Of a stretch of DNA of 64,000 nt, positions 45,817-54,818 are shown piece after piece. The notes under the pieces are model-generated. The model was given only the letters and a program-made list of their open reading frames with translations, ran no database searches and was not told the DNA's origin. The stretch is from Betaproteobacteria bacterium HGW-Betaproteobacteria-1 (lineage in GTDB: Bacteria > Pseudomonadota > Gammaproteobacteria > Burkholderiales > Methylophilaceae). Numbering within the stretch: the first letter of the stretch is position 1; the number at the start of each line of letters is the position of its first letter. The translations under genes were made by a program, and so were the position numbers. The stretch spans positions 1 through 64,000 of the forward strand of contig PHCX01000008.1 in NCBI GenBank assembly GCA_002842435.1, written 5' to 3'.

Positions 45817-46197
45817 ATGAAAATACCAGAAAACCTAAGTTACAGTAGCGAACATCTGTGGGTAAAAGCAGACAATAAGGGCGTATTTCTGGCTGGCATC
45901 ACGGACTATGCCCAAGACTTGTTGGGCGATATCGTATTCGTTGACGCACCCAAGGTCGGCAGCAGGCTAAAAGCCACTGAAACCTGCGGTCTGATCGAAT
46001 CGGTCAAAACCGGCTCCGACCTGCATGCGCCGCTGAATGGCACTGTCGTTGCCATCAATGATGATCTGCAGAATCACCCGGAACAGATCAATGACGACCC
46101 CTATGCCAGCTGGATATTCAAATTCGAAGCTGAAAATGCAGACCTGTCAGAACTGCTGGATGCCGCCGCCTACCGCCAACTGATCGGCAATCCGTAA
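45817..46197 (+). CDS. gcvH: Glycine cleavage system H protein
   Basis: Lipoyl-carrier protein of glycine cleavage. The 126-aa protein starts KIPENLSYSSEHLWVK and carries the lipoyl-lysine Lys64 in ETCGLIESVKTGSDLHAPL, followed by NDDLQNHPEQINDDPYASWI. gcvT and gcvP are not adjacent, so either they are elsewhere or this copy serves another lipoyl-dependent process. I looked for a glycine riboswitch upstream and saw none convincing. Confidence 0.95.
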   Translation: MKIPENLSYSSEHLWVKADNKGVFLAGITDYAQDLLGDIVFVDAPKVGSRLKATETCGLIESVKTGSDLHAPLNGTVVAINDDLQNHPEQINDDPYASWIFKFEAENADLSELLDAAAYRQLIGNP

Positions 46198-46206
46198 ACC
46201 TTCAAA

Positions 46207-46677
46207 TTAAAGCTGGCCGGACTCTAGCCGCTTTCTCAGTGCATCCATGACATCGCGCTCCAGCGTAGTTTTCAGCGCCTTTTCAATAACAACCAGTTCA
46301 CGCAGTATCGCGCGTTTCACTGCATCACGGATGACAGGCTCCATCTCCAGAAGCATCAGCTCCTGCTGTTCCGCCGTCAGTTTGACCGGAGCAGTGCCTT
46401 CGCTCTGACTAGTGGCTTGCTCTGCAGTAGACAACTCCGGCGCTTGCTTCTCTGGTATTGCAGCATTGACTGCGTCTTCCAGGATCGGTAGAGAGGCACT
46501 GCCGGCCTTGATAAACTGCAAGGGCAGATTACCGTCATAGGATTCGGTCAAACGCGGCACGCTGTCTTCACGACTCACTTCATGGCTTGGCTCTGCCTGA
46601 CTTTGCCGGCTCAAGGTATTAATCCGGCTCAATACCTCACTTAGGCGATTACCCGGCTCTGCTGTGGCCTGACTCAT
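46207..46677 (-). CDS. Hypothetical protein with helical C-terminal region
   Basis: I do not recognise a named family. The 156-aa product has a polar, probably disordered N-terminal two-thirds (Ser/Glu/Ala-rich, no TM or signal). A conserved-looking helical end follows: LMLLEMEPVIRDAVKRAILR and LKTTLERDVMDALRKRLES, which could dimerise. It overlaps the end of holC by 4 bp (ATGA), so it is translationally coupled to the DNA polymerase III chi subunit and pepA. A role near the replisome is only a guess from context. Confidence 0.75.
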   Translation of the reverse strand: MSQATAEPGNRLSEVLSRINTLSRQSQAEPSHEVSREDSVPRLTESYDGNLPLQFIKAGSASLPILEDAVNAAIPEKQAPELSTAEQATSQSEGTAPVKLTAEQQELMLLEMEPVIRDAVKRAILRELVVIEKALKTTLERDVMDALRKRLESGQL

Positions 46678-47102
46678 AATGCGACTCCACTTGCGTCAAA
46701 TGAACGCATCTCATAACCCCGATCACGATAGAATTTGTAGCGCACTCTCGCCCTGACCTTGTCCTGCTCATCCTGCCCGACGATCTCGATCAGCCGCGTA
46801 AAGCGACTGAAAAACGGCGGATAATCCGGCTGCAGATTAACCAGCACATCGTGGTGCGGCAATTCTGCAGGCTGCCAATCCAGAATGATGGGCGTCTCAG
46901 CGGCCAACTCATGCGCAGCATGGCAATGCGGCAGAAAACTGGTCGGCGATTGCGCCCAGAGCTTGCCCTCGATTGCGCGCACCGTATCCTCATCCGGCGC
47001 GAAGAGCACCAGCCGCCGCCCCTTCATGACGGCTTTCTCACTCAGCTCGGCCACTTTCTGCAGCTTGTCTTCGACGTTAAAAAAGAACTCGATGCGCGTC
47101 AT
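46674..47102 (-). CDS. holC: DNA polymerase III subunit chi
   Basis: The chi subunit links the clamp loader to single-strand-binding protein. The 142-aa protein starts TRIEFFFNVEDKLQKVAEL, has FAPDEDTVRAIEGKLWAQSPTSFLPH, and ends with the conserved RVRYKFYRDRGYEM. It lies 8 bp after pepA, the pepA-holC arrangement known from many proteobacteria. Confidence 0.94.
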   Translation of the reverse strand: MTRIEFFFNVEDKLQKVAELSEKAVMKGRRLVLFAPDEDTVRAIEGKLWAQSPTSFLPHCHAAHELAAETPIILDWQPAELPHHDVLVNLQPDYPPFFSRFTRLIEIVGQDEQDKVRARVRYKFYRDRGYEMRSFDASGVAL

Positions 47103-47110
47103 GCTATCGC

Positions 47111-48619
47111 TTATACCTTGGCTGCACGCTGCTTGAGGAACTCGGTCAGCAAAGGCACAGGGCGTCCGGTCGAACCCTTCTCCTTGCCGGACTTCCAGGC
47201 GGTGCCGGCTATATCCAGATGCGCCCAGTCGTATTTCTTGGCAAAGCGCGAAAGGAAGCAGGCGGCAGTAATGCTGCCTGCAGCACGTCCTCCGATATTC
47301 GCCATGTCGGCAAAATTGCTGTCCAGCTGGCCTTGATAGTCTTCCAGCATCGGCATGTGCCAGGCACGGTCCTGTGCACCTTCGCCTGCGGCCAGCAGCT
47401 CCCTGGCCAAGGCATCATGGTTACTGAAAAGGCCGCTCAGATGATGACCCAGCGCAATCACGCAAGCGCCGGTCAGCGTTGCGATATCGACTACCGCAGC
47501 CGGCTCGAAACGCTCGGCATAGGTCAGCGCATCGCACAGGATCAGACGACCCTCTGCATCGGTATTCAACACTTCGATCGTCTGGCCCGACATGCTGGTC
47601 AGCACATCGCCCGGGCGGATAGCGTTGCCATCGGGCATATTCTCGCAAGTCGGAATGATGCCGACAGCATTGATCGGCAGCCCCATTTCGGCGATAGCCT
47701 TGAAAGTGCCGAGCACGCTGGCGGCACCGCACATGTCGTACTTCATCTCATCCATTTCGGCACCGGGTTTGAGCGAAATACCGCCGGTATCGAACGTGAT
47801 GCCCTTGCCCACCAGCACGACCGGCTTCTGGCCTTTTTTACCCTTTTTATGCTGCAGCACGATCAGTTTGGGCGGCTGACGACTGCCTTGTGCAACGCCG
47901 AGGAACGAACCCATGCCCAGCTTTTCCATTTCAGGGCGATCCAGCACCTGCACATCCAGCCCGTGCGACTTGGACAAGGCTTTTGCCTGGTCTGCCAGAT
48001 AAGTCGGTGTACAGACATTGGGCGGCAGATTGCCGAGATCCTTGGCCAGACTGACGCCGGCACCGATCGCCTGCCCCTGTTTCAGTCCGGCTTCCGCCGG
48101 CTTTATATCCTCACGGCTGGCGACATTGATCGTCAGCTTTTTGATGCCCTTGGGCGCGTCGTCTTTTTTATCCTTGGCAGCCTTGCCCTTCATGCAATCG
48201 AACTTGTAGACGGCATCCAGCACCACCTCGGCATGTTGCGCCACCCGCCAGGCTATATCATGCTTCTTGATACTGAGCTCGGCCAGAAAACTGACGGCAT
48301 CCGTAGTGCCGCAACTGTTGACGGCCTTGACCGCGGCCTTGACTGCCTGCCGGTAATGCTTTTCATCCAGCTCGCGTTCCTTGCCAAGACTGACCAGCAA
48401 TACGCGTTCGCTCAACAATGCAGGAACGGAATGCAGCAGCAGTGTAGAACCAGCCTTGCCATTCAGGTCGCCGCGCTTCAGCACTGCAGTCAGAAAGCCG
48501 CCGGAAGCCGCATCCAGTGCTTCTGCAGGTGCGGAAAGCTTGCGTGACTCGTAAACCCCGACAATCAGGCAATCACTACGCTGTTTTTCCGGATTACCAC
48601 TTTTTATGCTAAATTCCAT
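47111..48619 (-). CDS. pepA: Leucyl aminopeptidase
   Basis: Dizinc M17 aminopeptidase, cytosolic, also a DNA-binding recombination accessory protein in E. coli. The 502-aa protein has the metal/catalytic segments [29 protein letters not shown], and the signature [18 protein letters not shown], then HLDIAGTAW. It is divergent from lptF across 87 bp, as in E. coli and relatives. Confidence 0.97.
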   Translation of the reverse strand: MEFSIKSGNPEKQRSDCLIVGVYESRKLSAPAEALDAASGGFLTAVLKRGDLNGKAGSTLLLHSVPALLSERVLLVSLGKERELDEKHYRQAVKAAVKAVNSCGTTDAVSFLAELSIKKHDIAWRVAQHAEVVLDAVYKFDCMKGKAAKDKKDDAPKGIKKLTINVASREDIKPAEAGLKQGQAIGAGVSLAKDLGNLPPNVCTPTYLADQAKALSKSHGLDVQVLDRPEMEKLGMGSFLGVAQGSRQPPKLIVLQHKKGKKGQKPVVLVGKGITFDTGGISLKPGAEMDEMKYDMCGAASVLGTFKAIAEMGLPINAVGIIPTCENMPDGNAIRPGDVLTSMSGQTIEVLNTDAEGRLILCDALTYAERFEPAAVVDIATLTGACVIALGHHLSGLFSNHDALARELLAAGEGAQDRAWHMPMLEDYQGQLDSNFADMANIGGRAAGSITAACFLSRFAKKYDWAHLDIAGTAWKSGKEKGSTGRPVPLLTEFLKQRAAKV

Positions 48620-48706
48620 TCACTGTTCCTCATTGTTGAATTTGATTGAATTATCCTGCGTTTTCGCCCCAACTCAAAATATTGACTGATAGATACTTTC
48701 CCGCCC

Positions 48707-49792
48707 ATGCTCTTTAAACGATCATTGCTGCAAGAGCTCGTCACCACAGCTGCGGGAGCATTCCTCATACTGGTCGGCATCGTCATCGCGCAGCGAGTAG
48801 CCTACTACATCGGCGTTGCCGCCAGCGGCAGTCTTGCCAGCGACGCCATCAAGACACTGCTGGGCTTCAACATGATCCGCTTCCTGCCCATGCTGCTTTC
48901 CCTCAGCCTGTTCCTCGCCGTACTGCTCACGCTGTCTCGCTGGTATCGAGACAGCGAGATGGTGGTCTGGTTCAGTGCCGGCAAGAGCCTGTCGAGCTGG
49001 ATACGACCGGTCATCACCTTCGCCTTGCCGGTCATTCTGGTCATCGGTGTACTGAGCCTGTTTGTCACGCCCTGGGCCACACAAAAGGCTTCTGAATTCC
49101 GTGACATGCTGAAGAGCCGGGACGAACTGGCCACCATCACGCCTGGCGTTTTCAAGGAATCACGCAGCGCCGACCGTGTCTTTTTCATCGAAAGCTTCGA
49201 TGAACTGGGCAACCTGGTCAAGAACATCTTTGTACAAAGCGTACAGCATCAGAAACTCGGCATCATCGTCGCCAGCCAGGGCTACCGGGAAACCGCCGAC
49301 AATGGCGACAGCTTCCTCGTCATGCAGGACGGGCGGCGCTATGAAGGCCTACCGAACACCGCCGAATACACCATCACCGAATTCGAACGTTACGCCATCC
49401 GCATAGAGCCGGCTGAAGTCGAAAAGTCCTTGCCGAAAACCCAAGAGAAAAGCAGCGTGGAACTGCTACAACAGCGCAGCCGGGATAGCAACGCCGAATT
49501 GCAATGGCGACTTGCCATGCCTATTTCGGCTTTCGTGCTGGTTCTGCTTGCCATCCCGCTGAGTTTCGTCGACCCGCGTTCCGGCCGCTCCGCCAATCTG
49601 ATGCTGGCCCTGCTGGTCTACGTCATCTACAACAACATGTTGAGTATCTTCCAGGCCTGGGTGTCGCAGGGCAAGCTCAGTTTGCTGATCGGGCTATGGC
49701 CGGTACACCTGTTCTTCCTGCTGCTGACCGTCTACATGTTTTACCGCCGACTATTCCAGCAGCCGTTGATCCCAAGATTCTGGAGCAGATGA
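48707..49792 (+). CDS. lptF: LPS export permease LptF
   Basis: Inner-membrane permease of the LptB2FGC lipopolysaccharide extractor. The 361-aa protein starts LFKRSLLQELVTTAAGAFLI and has three N-terminal TM helices, a periplasmic beta-jellyroll (about 130-265; FFIESFDELGNLVKNIFV) and three C-terminal TMs with PLSFVDPRSGRSANL. It precedes lptG by 3 bp. Confidence 0.96.
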   Translation: MLFKRSLLQELVTTAAGAFLILVGIVIAQRVAYYIGVAASGSLASDAIKTLLGFNMIRFLPMLLSLSLFLAVLLTLSRWYRDSEMVVWFSAGKSLSSWIRPVITFALPVILVIGVLSLFVTPWATQKASEFRDMLKSRDELATITPGVFKESRSADRVFFIESFDELGNLVKNIFVQSVQHQKLGIIVASQGYRETADNGDSFLVMQDGRRYEGLPNTAEYTITEFERYAIRIEPAEVEKSLPKTQEKSSVELLQQRSRDSNAELQWRLAMPISAFVLVLLAIPLSFVDPRSGRSANLMLALLVYVIYNNMLSIFQAWVSQGKLSLLIGLWPVHLFFLLLTVYMFYRRLFQQPLIPRFWSR

Positions 49793-49795
49793 GCG

Positions 49796-50866
49796 ATGAA
49801 TCTGATTAACCGCTACCTGATTCAGGAGATCGTTTCCAGCATCCTGCTCATCATGCTGGCGCTGATCGCCATGTTCTCCTTTTTCGACCTGATACAGGAG
49901 CTGGAAAGCCTGGGCAAGGGCGAATATGGCCTCGGCAACGTGCTGATCTTCGTCCTGCTGAGCGCACCGGGCCATGTCTATCAGGTGGTCCCCGTAGCCG
50001 TGCTGGTCGGCACCATGTACGCGCTGGGGCGCCTGTCGCGCAGCTCCGAACTCATCATATTGCGGGTCAGCGGCATCTCCATCACCAACCTGGCCTGGTC
50101 ACTGGTACGCATCGGCCTGGCCTTTGCCGTACTGACATTTATCGTCGGCGAATTTGTCACCCCCTACACGGAAAAGACGGCGCAGCGCATGCGCATCAAG
50201 GCAACCGACTCCGTCATCGCACAGGACTTCCGTTCCGGCCTGTGGATCAAGGATGGCCGTAGCTTCGTCAATGTCGAGGAAGTGCTGCCGGACACGACGC
50301 TACTCAACGTGCATATTTATGAATTCGATGCGGATTTTCATCTACGCACCATCAGTGATGCGAAGACCGGGCAGTTTGAAGAGGATGGCTGGAATTTGAG
50401 TGAAGTGGCACAGACTCTGTTCAATGAAGACAAGATCAAGTCGGTCTACTTCCCCGAGGCCAACTGGCAGTCATTGATCCGGCCGGAACTACTCAATGTA
50501 CTACTGGTACAACCGGAAAAGATGTCTGCGCGTAACCTCTATTCCTACATCACCCACCTCAGCGACAACAAGCAGAAAACCTCCAGGCACGAGATTGCGC
50601 TCTCCGCGAAAATCATCTATCCGCTGGCCTGCATGGTGATGGTCGTATTGGCGCTGCCCTTCGGCTTCCTGCAGCAACGCTCTGGCGGTGCCAGTGCCAA
50701 GATATTCCTCGGCATCATGCTGGGGGTGTTCTACCAGGTCATGAACCGGGTATTCGTGCACCTCGGCCTGCTCAACGACTGGTCGCCCATCTTCAGCACG
50801 GTCGTACCCACGCTGTTATTCCTGTTGGCAGGACTCACCATGCTGTTCATGGTAGAGCGACGCTAG
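49796..50866 (+). CDS. lptG: LPS export permease LptG
   Basis: Partner permease of LptF. The 356-aa protein has the same plan: NRYLIQEIVSSILLIMLAL, RLSRSSELIILRVSGISI, a periplasmic jellyroll, and the C-terminal LPFGFLQQRSGGASAKIF with FVHLGLLNDWSP. Its TAG stop shares a CTAG tetranucleotide with the stop of the convergent RDD gene. Confidence 0.96.
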   Translation: MNLINRYLIQEIVSSILLIMLALIAMFSFFDLIQELESLGKGEYGLGNVLIFVLLSAPGHVYQVVPVAVLVGTMYALGRLSRSSELIILRVSGISITNLAWSLVRIGLAFAVLTFIVGEFVTPYTEKTAQRMRIKATDSVIAQDFRSGLWIKDGRSFVNVEEVLPDTTLLNVHIYEFDADFHLRTISDAKTGQFEEDGWNLSEVAQTLFNEDKIKSVYFPEANWQSLIRPELLNVLLVQPEKMSARNLYSYITHLSDNKQKTSRHEIALSAKIIYPLACMVMVVLALPFGFLQQRSGGASAKIFLGIMLGVFYQVMNRVFVHLGLLNDWSPIFSTVVPTLLFLLAGLTMLFMVERR

Positions 50867-51291
50867 TTCTTCTCCGGCCGTTTTTCAAGCAAAGTCAAAC
50901 GTGTGCCTGACAGACGATCGTGCAGATAGCACCCTTCACGGTCAAACAGCGCCCAGACAAAACTGACACCCAAAAACACGCTGGCGAGAATGTAACGTTT
51001 CATGGCCAAACTTGGTGTCAGTGCTTCCCCATGCCGTCCGGCCAACTTGATTCGCCAAGTCTGCATGGCAAGCGTTTGTCCGCCTCGCGTCCAATTCCAG
51101 ACAAAATAAGCCGCGCTGATCAGCCACAGATAGATCTGAAAAAAATAGCGTTTGGGCGCGGCCGTGGCATCGCCGAAGATAAACAGGAAAATCAGCGCTG
51201 TGAACATCAGCACGGCCAATAACAGAACGAAATCGTAGAACAGACTGGCCAGTCGGCGTAACAGGCCCGGTGAGGCGGTTGAATTTGGCAC
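50863..51291 (-). CDS. RDD-family membrane protein
   Basis: The 142-aa protein has an RDD domain with TM segments (FYDFVLLLAVLMFTALIFLF, FQIYLWLISAAYFVW, YILASVFLGVSFVWALF). The conserved Arg/Asp positions lie in LASLFYDFVLL and the C-terminal DREGCYLHDRLSGTRLTLL. Function of the family is unclear. It is the last gene of the sigma - DUF3619 - DUF3106 - RDD run, a recurrent betaproteobacterial set, and ends convergently on lptG. Confidence 0.9.
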   Translation of the reverse strand: MPNSTASPGLLRRLASLFYDFVLLLAVLMFTALIFLFIFGDATAAPKRYFFQIYLWLISAAYFVWNWTRGGQTLAMQTWRIKLAGRHGEALTPSLAMKRYILASVFLGVSFVWALFDREGCYLHDRLSGTRLTLLEKRPEKN

Positions 51292-51319
51292 GTTGATCAG
51301 TTAACCGGAAAACTAATGG

Positions 51320-51766
51320 CTAGTTATCCAATTCGTCATTACCGTAAATCTCGGGGCTTTCCCGACGTAACTGCTCGCGTTTGACTTCCGGCAGACTCTG
51401 ATATTCACGCCACTTCTTCCTGAGCTCCTGCTTTTTTTCCTCAGGCAAGGCCCTGAATTTCTCATGTTTCTTGCGGGCGTTTTCGCGCTCATAGGGCGTC
51501 ATGCGGCTCCAGCGCGTCAGTCGCTCCTGCACCCGATGCTGACGCTCGGCATCCATCTTCGGGTAGTCACGCGCGATCTCGAGCATGCGCTCACGTTGCC
51601 AAGGCCGCAAGGTATCCCATTCGCCCGCCAATGGCTTCAGGACTTTTTGCTGGTCAACACTAAGCTCCGCCCAGGTCGGACGCTGTGCAGCCTCAGGCTC
51701 GGCCAAAGCCTGACCTGCATATATGACAAAAACCAGGGTTATCGCTGCGATGAATGCGCTAGCCAT
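51320..51766 (-). CDS. DUF3106 protein, periplasmic
   Basis: The 148-aa product has a signal peptide (residues 3-22, ending GQALAEP). A Trp/Arg-rich helical region follows with repeated W-x-x-L/M-x-P-x-x-R/Q-E units (PTWAELSVDQQKVLKPLAGE, RWSRMTPYERENARKKHEKF), typical of DUF3106. Its start overlaps the end of the DUF3619 gene by 28 bp. It probably acts with the sigma factor of the same cluster, but no function is known. Confidence 0.85.
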   Translation of the reverse strand: MASAFIAAITLVFVIYAGQALAEPEAAQRPTWAELSVDQQKVLKPLAGEWDTLRPWQRERMLEIARDYPKMDAERQHRVQERLTRWSRMTPYERENARKKHEKFRALPEEKKQELRKKWREYQSLPEVKREQLRRESPEIYGNDELDN

Positions 51767-52134
51767 GCATCAAATCCTTTATCCACAAAAGCCTCAGGGG
51801 GCAGTTCAGAACCCAGCAGGAAGGCATCACCCTGCTCGACAGCAGGCTGGGGCATTAATTGTTGCGTGATGACAAACACCATCAATGCCGCACCGATTAT
51901 CATGACAGCAGGCATGATAGCGCGATGCTGATGCATGTAGTCACCGGACATGCGAAGTACGTGCCCGATTCCATCCGCATCGCTCGCGGCAGCAGTTTGC
52001 CTGCGTGCGGCCAACTGGCCTACCGCCTTCATTCTGGCCGCATAGAGTCGGTCCAGCACCTTGCGGTCGAGCTGGGAAGTACTATCATCCAGCAGATTGG
52101 CTATCTCTTTCGCGTATTCCTGTTCGGTTTTCAT
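51739..52134 (-). CDS. DUF3619 protein, possible anti-sigma partner
   Basis: The 131-aa protein has a cytoplasmic N-terminus (TEQEYAKEIANLLDDSTSQL, DRLYAARMKAVG), one TM helix (AIMPAVMIIGAALMVFVITQ near 72-91) and a short periplasmic tail. The layout, a soluble N-domain then TM, directly downstream of an ECF sigma gene, is what anti-sigma factors have. DUF3619 is not proven to be one (inference). It lies 72 bp after the sigma gene. Confidence 0.82.
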   Translation of the reverse strand: MKTEQEYAKEIANLLDDSTSQLDRKVLDRLYAARMKAVGQLAARRQTAAASDADGIGHVLRMSGDYMHQHRAIMPAVMIIGAALMVFVITQQLMPQPAVEQGDAFLLGSELPPEAFVDKGFDAWLAHSSQR

Positions 52135-52206
52135 CGATCAACTTCCTCTACGTATCGCGCATCCGGTGATGCCTGATCTTTCGAGAATCAAATTTCTCCT
52201 GAATAA

Positions 52207-52779
52207 TTATATGCCTGGTTTGGAAAAACCATGCTTTTCCAATATTGATGCAAGTGTATGAACGGCGCGTGAGCAATGCGTCTTGACGCTACCTTGTGAA
52301 CATCCCATTGATGCTGCCGTTTCGGCTACATCCATATCTTCCCAATAACGCAAAATGAAGGCTTCCCGTTGACGCGCCGGCAGCTTCTTGATGGCATCTT
52401 CGATAATAGCCAGCGTCTGACTGCGTTGCAATTGCGCTTCCGGCTGATCATGGTCGTTATCGGGATCGCCTCCAAGAATTTCAAGCGGATCCGTCTCATC
52501 GTCATCCTGCCCGCTACCGAAGGAAGAAAACAATGTCGTCCACAGGTTGCGGACTTTCTGCCTGCGCCAGAAATCCTTGGTGGTATTCTGCAGGATGCGC
52601 TGGAACAACATGGGATACTCGGTGACCGGGCGATCAGCGTATTTTTCCGACAGCTTCATCATGGAATCCTGCACGATGTCGAGCGCAACATGATCGTCAC
52701 GTACCGCATAAGCCGTTTGCTTGAATGCGCGTCGCTCGACTTGAGCAAGAAAATCAGAAAGCTCTTGTGGGGTTGCCAT
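52207..52779 (-). CDS. ECF-type RNA polymerase sigma factor
   Basis: The 190-aa protein has region 2 (AYAVRDDHVALDIVQDSMMKL, then ILQNTTKDFWRRQK) and region 4 with the helix-turn-helix DMDVAETAASMGCSQGSVKT. The linker between them carries an acidic insertion (DDDETDPLEILGGDPDNDHD, about 75-100). It belongs to the group of betaproteobacterial sigma factors followed by DUF3619 and DUF3106 genes; the regulon is unknown. Confidence 0.92.
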   Translation of the reverse strand: MATPQELSDFLAQVERRAFKQTAYAVRDDHVALDIVQDSMMKLSEKYADRPVTEYPMLFQRILQNTTKDFWRRQKVRNLWTTLFSSFGSGQDDDETDPLEILGGDPDNDHDQPEAQLQRSQTLAIIEDAIKKLPARQREAFILRYWEDMDVAETAASMGCSQGSVKTHCSRAVHTLASILEKHGFSKPGI

Positions 52780-52981
52780 CCTGGGTCAATCGGATATTGT
52801 CGTTGCGTGAATTATTAATTGCATGATTTGTTCTTTTGATGGTTCCTGCAGGTGTCAGGGCCCTTGCGCTCATGACGCTTGAGCCATGCATGCAGCACTC
52901 AGACCGAGTATATCAGGTTTGCATTTTGTCTCTGACCAAGATTTAGCTACAATCGTTTCAATTTAATCCGGTTCACCCCTC

Positions 52982-53224
52982 ATGGCCAAACTGATCATCC
53001 TTGCCATAGCAATCTGGCTTGTCATCACCATCCTGAAACGCTACCGCAAGAGTCTGGATCAGTCTGACGCATCGGCCGAAAACACCGGGCGTGATTCCGA
53101 AAGCATGGTGCAATGTGCGCATTGCGGCATACACCTTCCTCAAAGCGAAAGTGTTCTATCGGATGGCCAGTATTTCTGCAGTCAGGCGCACGTTCACGCG
53201 CCCAAAGATGAATCCGGGAACTGA
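52982..53224 (+). CDS. PP0621-family small membrane protein
   Basis: The 80-aa protein has an N-terminal TM (AKLIILAIAIWLVITILKRY) and a metal-binding-looking end, CAHCGIHLPQSESVLSDG with later FCSQAHVHAP. The C-x2-C ... C-x3-H spacing suggests a small zinc ribbon. This family regularly precedes pilS in beta/gammaproteobacteria. Its last 17 bp overlap the pilS start. Function unknown. Confidence 0.88.
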   Translation: MAKLIILAIAIWLVITILKRYRKSLDQSDASAENTGRDSESMVQCAHCGIHLPQSESVLSDGQYFCSQAHVHAPKDESGN

Positions 53225-54818
53225 TTCGCCAGCACCTCACCTGTTGCCGAGCGCTTATTGGCGCTCGATGCGTTTTTCGCATCTTTATCGCTTTGTCATC
53301 GCCTGCGGCCTGGTCACCTATTTCTTCTTCTGGCAGGAGCTCCCCTGGCGCGAGAACTACAATAGTCAGCTCTACCTCAGGCTGGCCGGCTCCTACCTCG
53401 TCTTCAGCCTGAGCGCCGCACTACTGAGCTGGTTCAAGGTCGTGATCCTTGACCGACGCCTGACACTCATTACGATCATTGATATCGGCTTTATCGTTAC
53501 CCTGATCTACGCTGCCGGTGGCCTGGAGAGTGGCCTTGGGCTGCTGCTGGTGCTGGCAACAGCAAGCGCCAGCCTGTTCAGCCAAGGGCGACTGGCCCTG
53601 TTCTATGCTGCGATTGCCAGCATCGCCCTGCTGCTGGAACAGTCATACCAGTTCATCACCTGGGAACAACATCAGGTCGATTATACGCATGCCGCCATGC
53701 TCAGCCTCAGCTGCTTTGCCACGGCATGGCTGGCGCACAGTTTCTCCAAACGTACCAAACAGAGTGAAGCACTGGCCTCACAACGTGGTATCGATCTGGA
53801 GAACATGGCGCAAATCAATCAATTGATCACACAGGAAATTCAGGACGGCATTCTGGTGGTAGACAAGGATTTCAAGATTCGTCACTGCAATGCACAAGCG
53901 GAAAAGTTGCTTGGCCATCAGCATACCGAATTCGAAACCTTGGACGAATATGCGCCGGAAGTGGCAGCATTGCTGGCACACTGGATCACTGAAAACAACG
54001 TCCAGAAAAATGCCAACAAACACAGAAAATTGAGATTGATCGAGCGCGAACTCAGGTTGCGACTCATGCCGGTCAGCAATGACCGGCATGATGGTGCTGT
54101 AATATTTATTGAGGATTGGAGTCAGATTCAGATGCAGGCACAACAGATGAAACTGGTCGCTCTCGGACGCCTGACAGCCAATATCGCCCACGAAATTCGC
54201 AATCCGCTTAGCGCGATCAGCCATGCCAATCAGCTGTTGCAGGAAGAAGCCATGAATGACCCTGCGATCAAACGCATGCTGCAAATTGTCGCCGACAATG
54301 TCACACGCCTGGATCAGATCGTAAAGGACGTGCTGGAACTGAACCGGCGCGACCGCACTCAGCAGGAAAGCATCAGCCTGGCAAAATTTCTGCAGGACTT
54401 CCATACACAATTCTGCCAGGCAGAAAAAATCCCCCCAGAACACTTCAGGATGTATCTGGCCGGACATGATGGAAACATCCTGTTTGACCGCCGCCACCTG
54501 AATCAGATTCTCTGGAATATTTGTCGCAATGGCTGGCACCACAGCCGCCGACAGGAAAGCAGCCTGACTCTCTCCCTGATTGAATCGCCAGGAGAGACCA
54601 AACTGACGGTCGCCATCAAGGATGACGGTTCCGGCATTGCCGAAGAAATCATCCCGCACCTGTTTGAACCTTTTTTTACCACCGAGTCGAGCGGCACCGG
54701 ACTGGGGCTTTATATCGCACGCGAACTGTGTGAAGCCAATGACGGCAGAATCGAGTATCAGCCGACGGACAATGGCAGCCTGTTCCTGATCCAGATTAAA
54801 AGGCAAACAGCGCAATGA
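53208..54818 (+). CDS. pilS: Sensor histidine kinase PilS
   Basis: Membrane kinase of the PilSR system that controls type IV pilin expression with sigma-54. Start 53208 (NPGTDSPAPHLLPSAYWRSM) gives 536 aa and a 17-bp overlap with the preceding gene. The N-terminus has about six TM helices, then a PAS-like domain (about 205-290), the phospho-His in TANIAHEIRNPLSAISHA, and HATPase boxes (DGSGIAEE, FFTTESSGTGLGL). The N-box reads ILWNICRNGWHHSRR, with His where Asn-Ala is usual, a small deviation. Confidence 0.92.
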   Translation: MNPGTDSPAPHLLPSAYWRSMRFSHLYRFVIACGLVTYFFFWQELPWRENYNSQLYLRLAGSYLVFSLSAALLSWFKVVILDRRLTLITIIDIGFIVTLIYAAGGLESGLGLLLVLATASASLFSQGRLALFYAAIASIALLLEQSYQFITWEQHQVDYTHAAMLSLSCFATAWLAHSFSKRTKQSEALASQRGIDLENMAQINQLITQEIQDGILVVDKDFKIRHCNAQAEKLLGHQHTEFETLDEYAPEVAALLAHWITENNVQKNANKHRKLRLIERELRLRLMPVSNDRHDGAVIFIEDWSQIQMQAQQMKLVALGRLTANIAHEIRNPLSAISHANQLLQEEAMNDPAIKRMLQIVADNVTRLDQIVKDVLELNRRDRTQQESISLAKFLQDFHTQFCQAEKIPPEHFRMYLAGHDGNILFDRRHLNQILWNICRNGWHHSRRQESSLTLSLIESPGETKLTVAIKDDGSGIAEEIIPHLFEPFFTTESSGTGLGLYIARELCEANDGRIEYQPTDNGSLFLIQIKRQTAQ

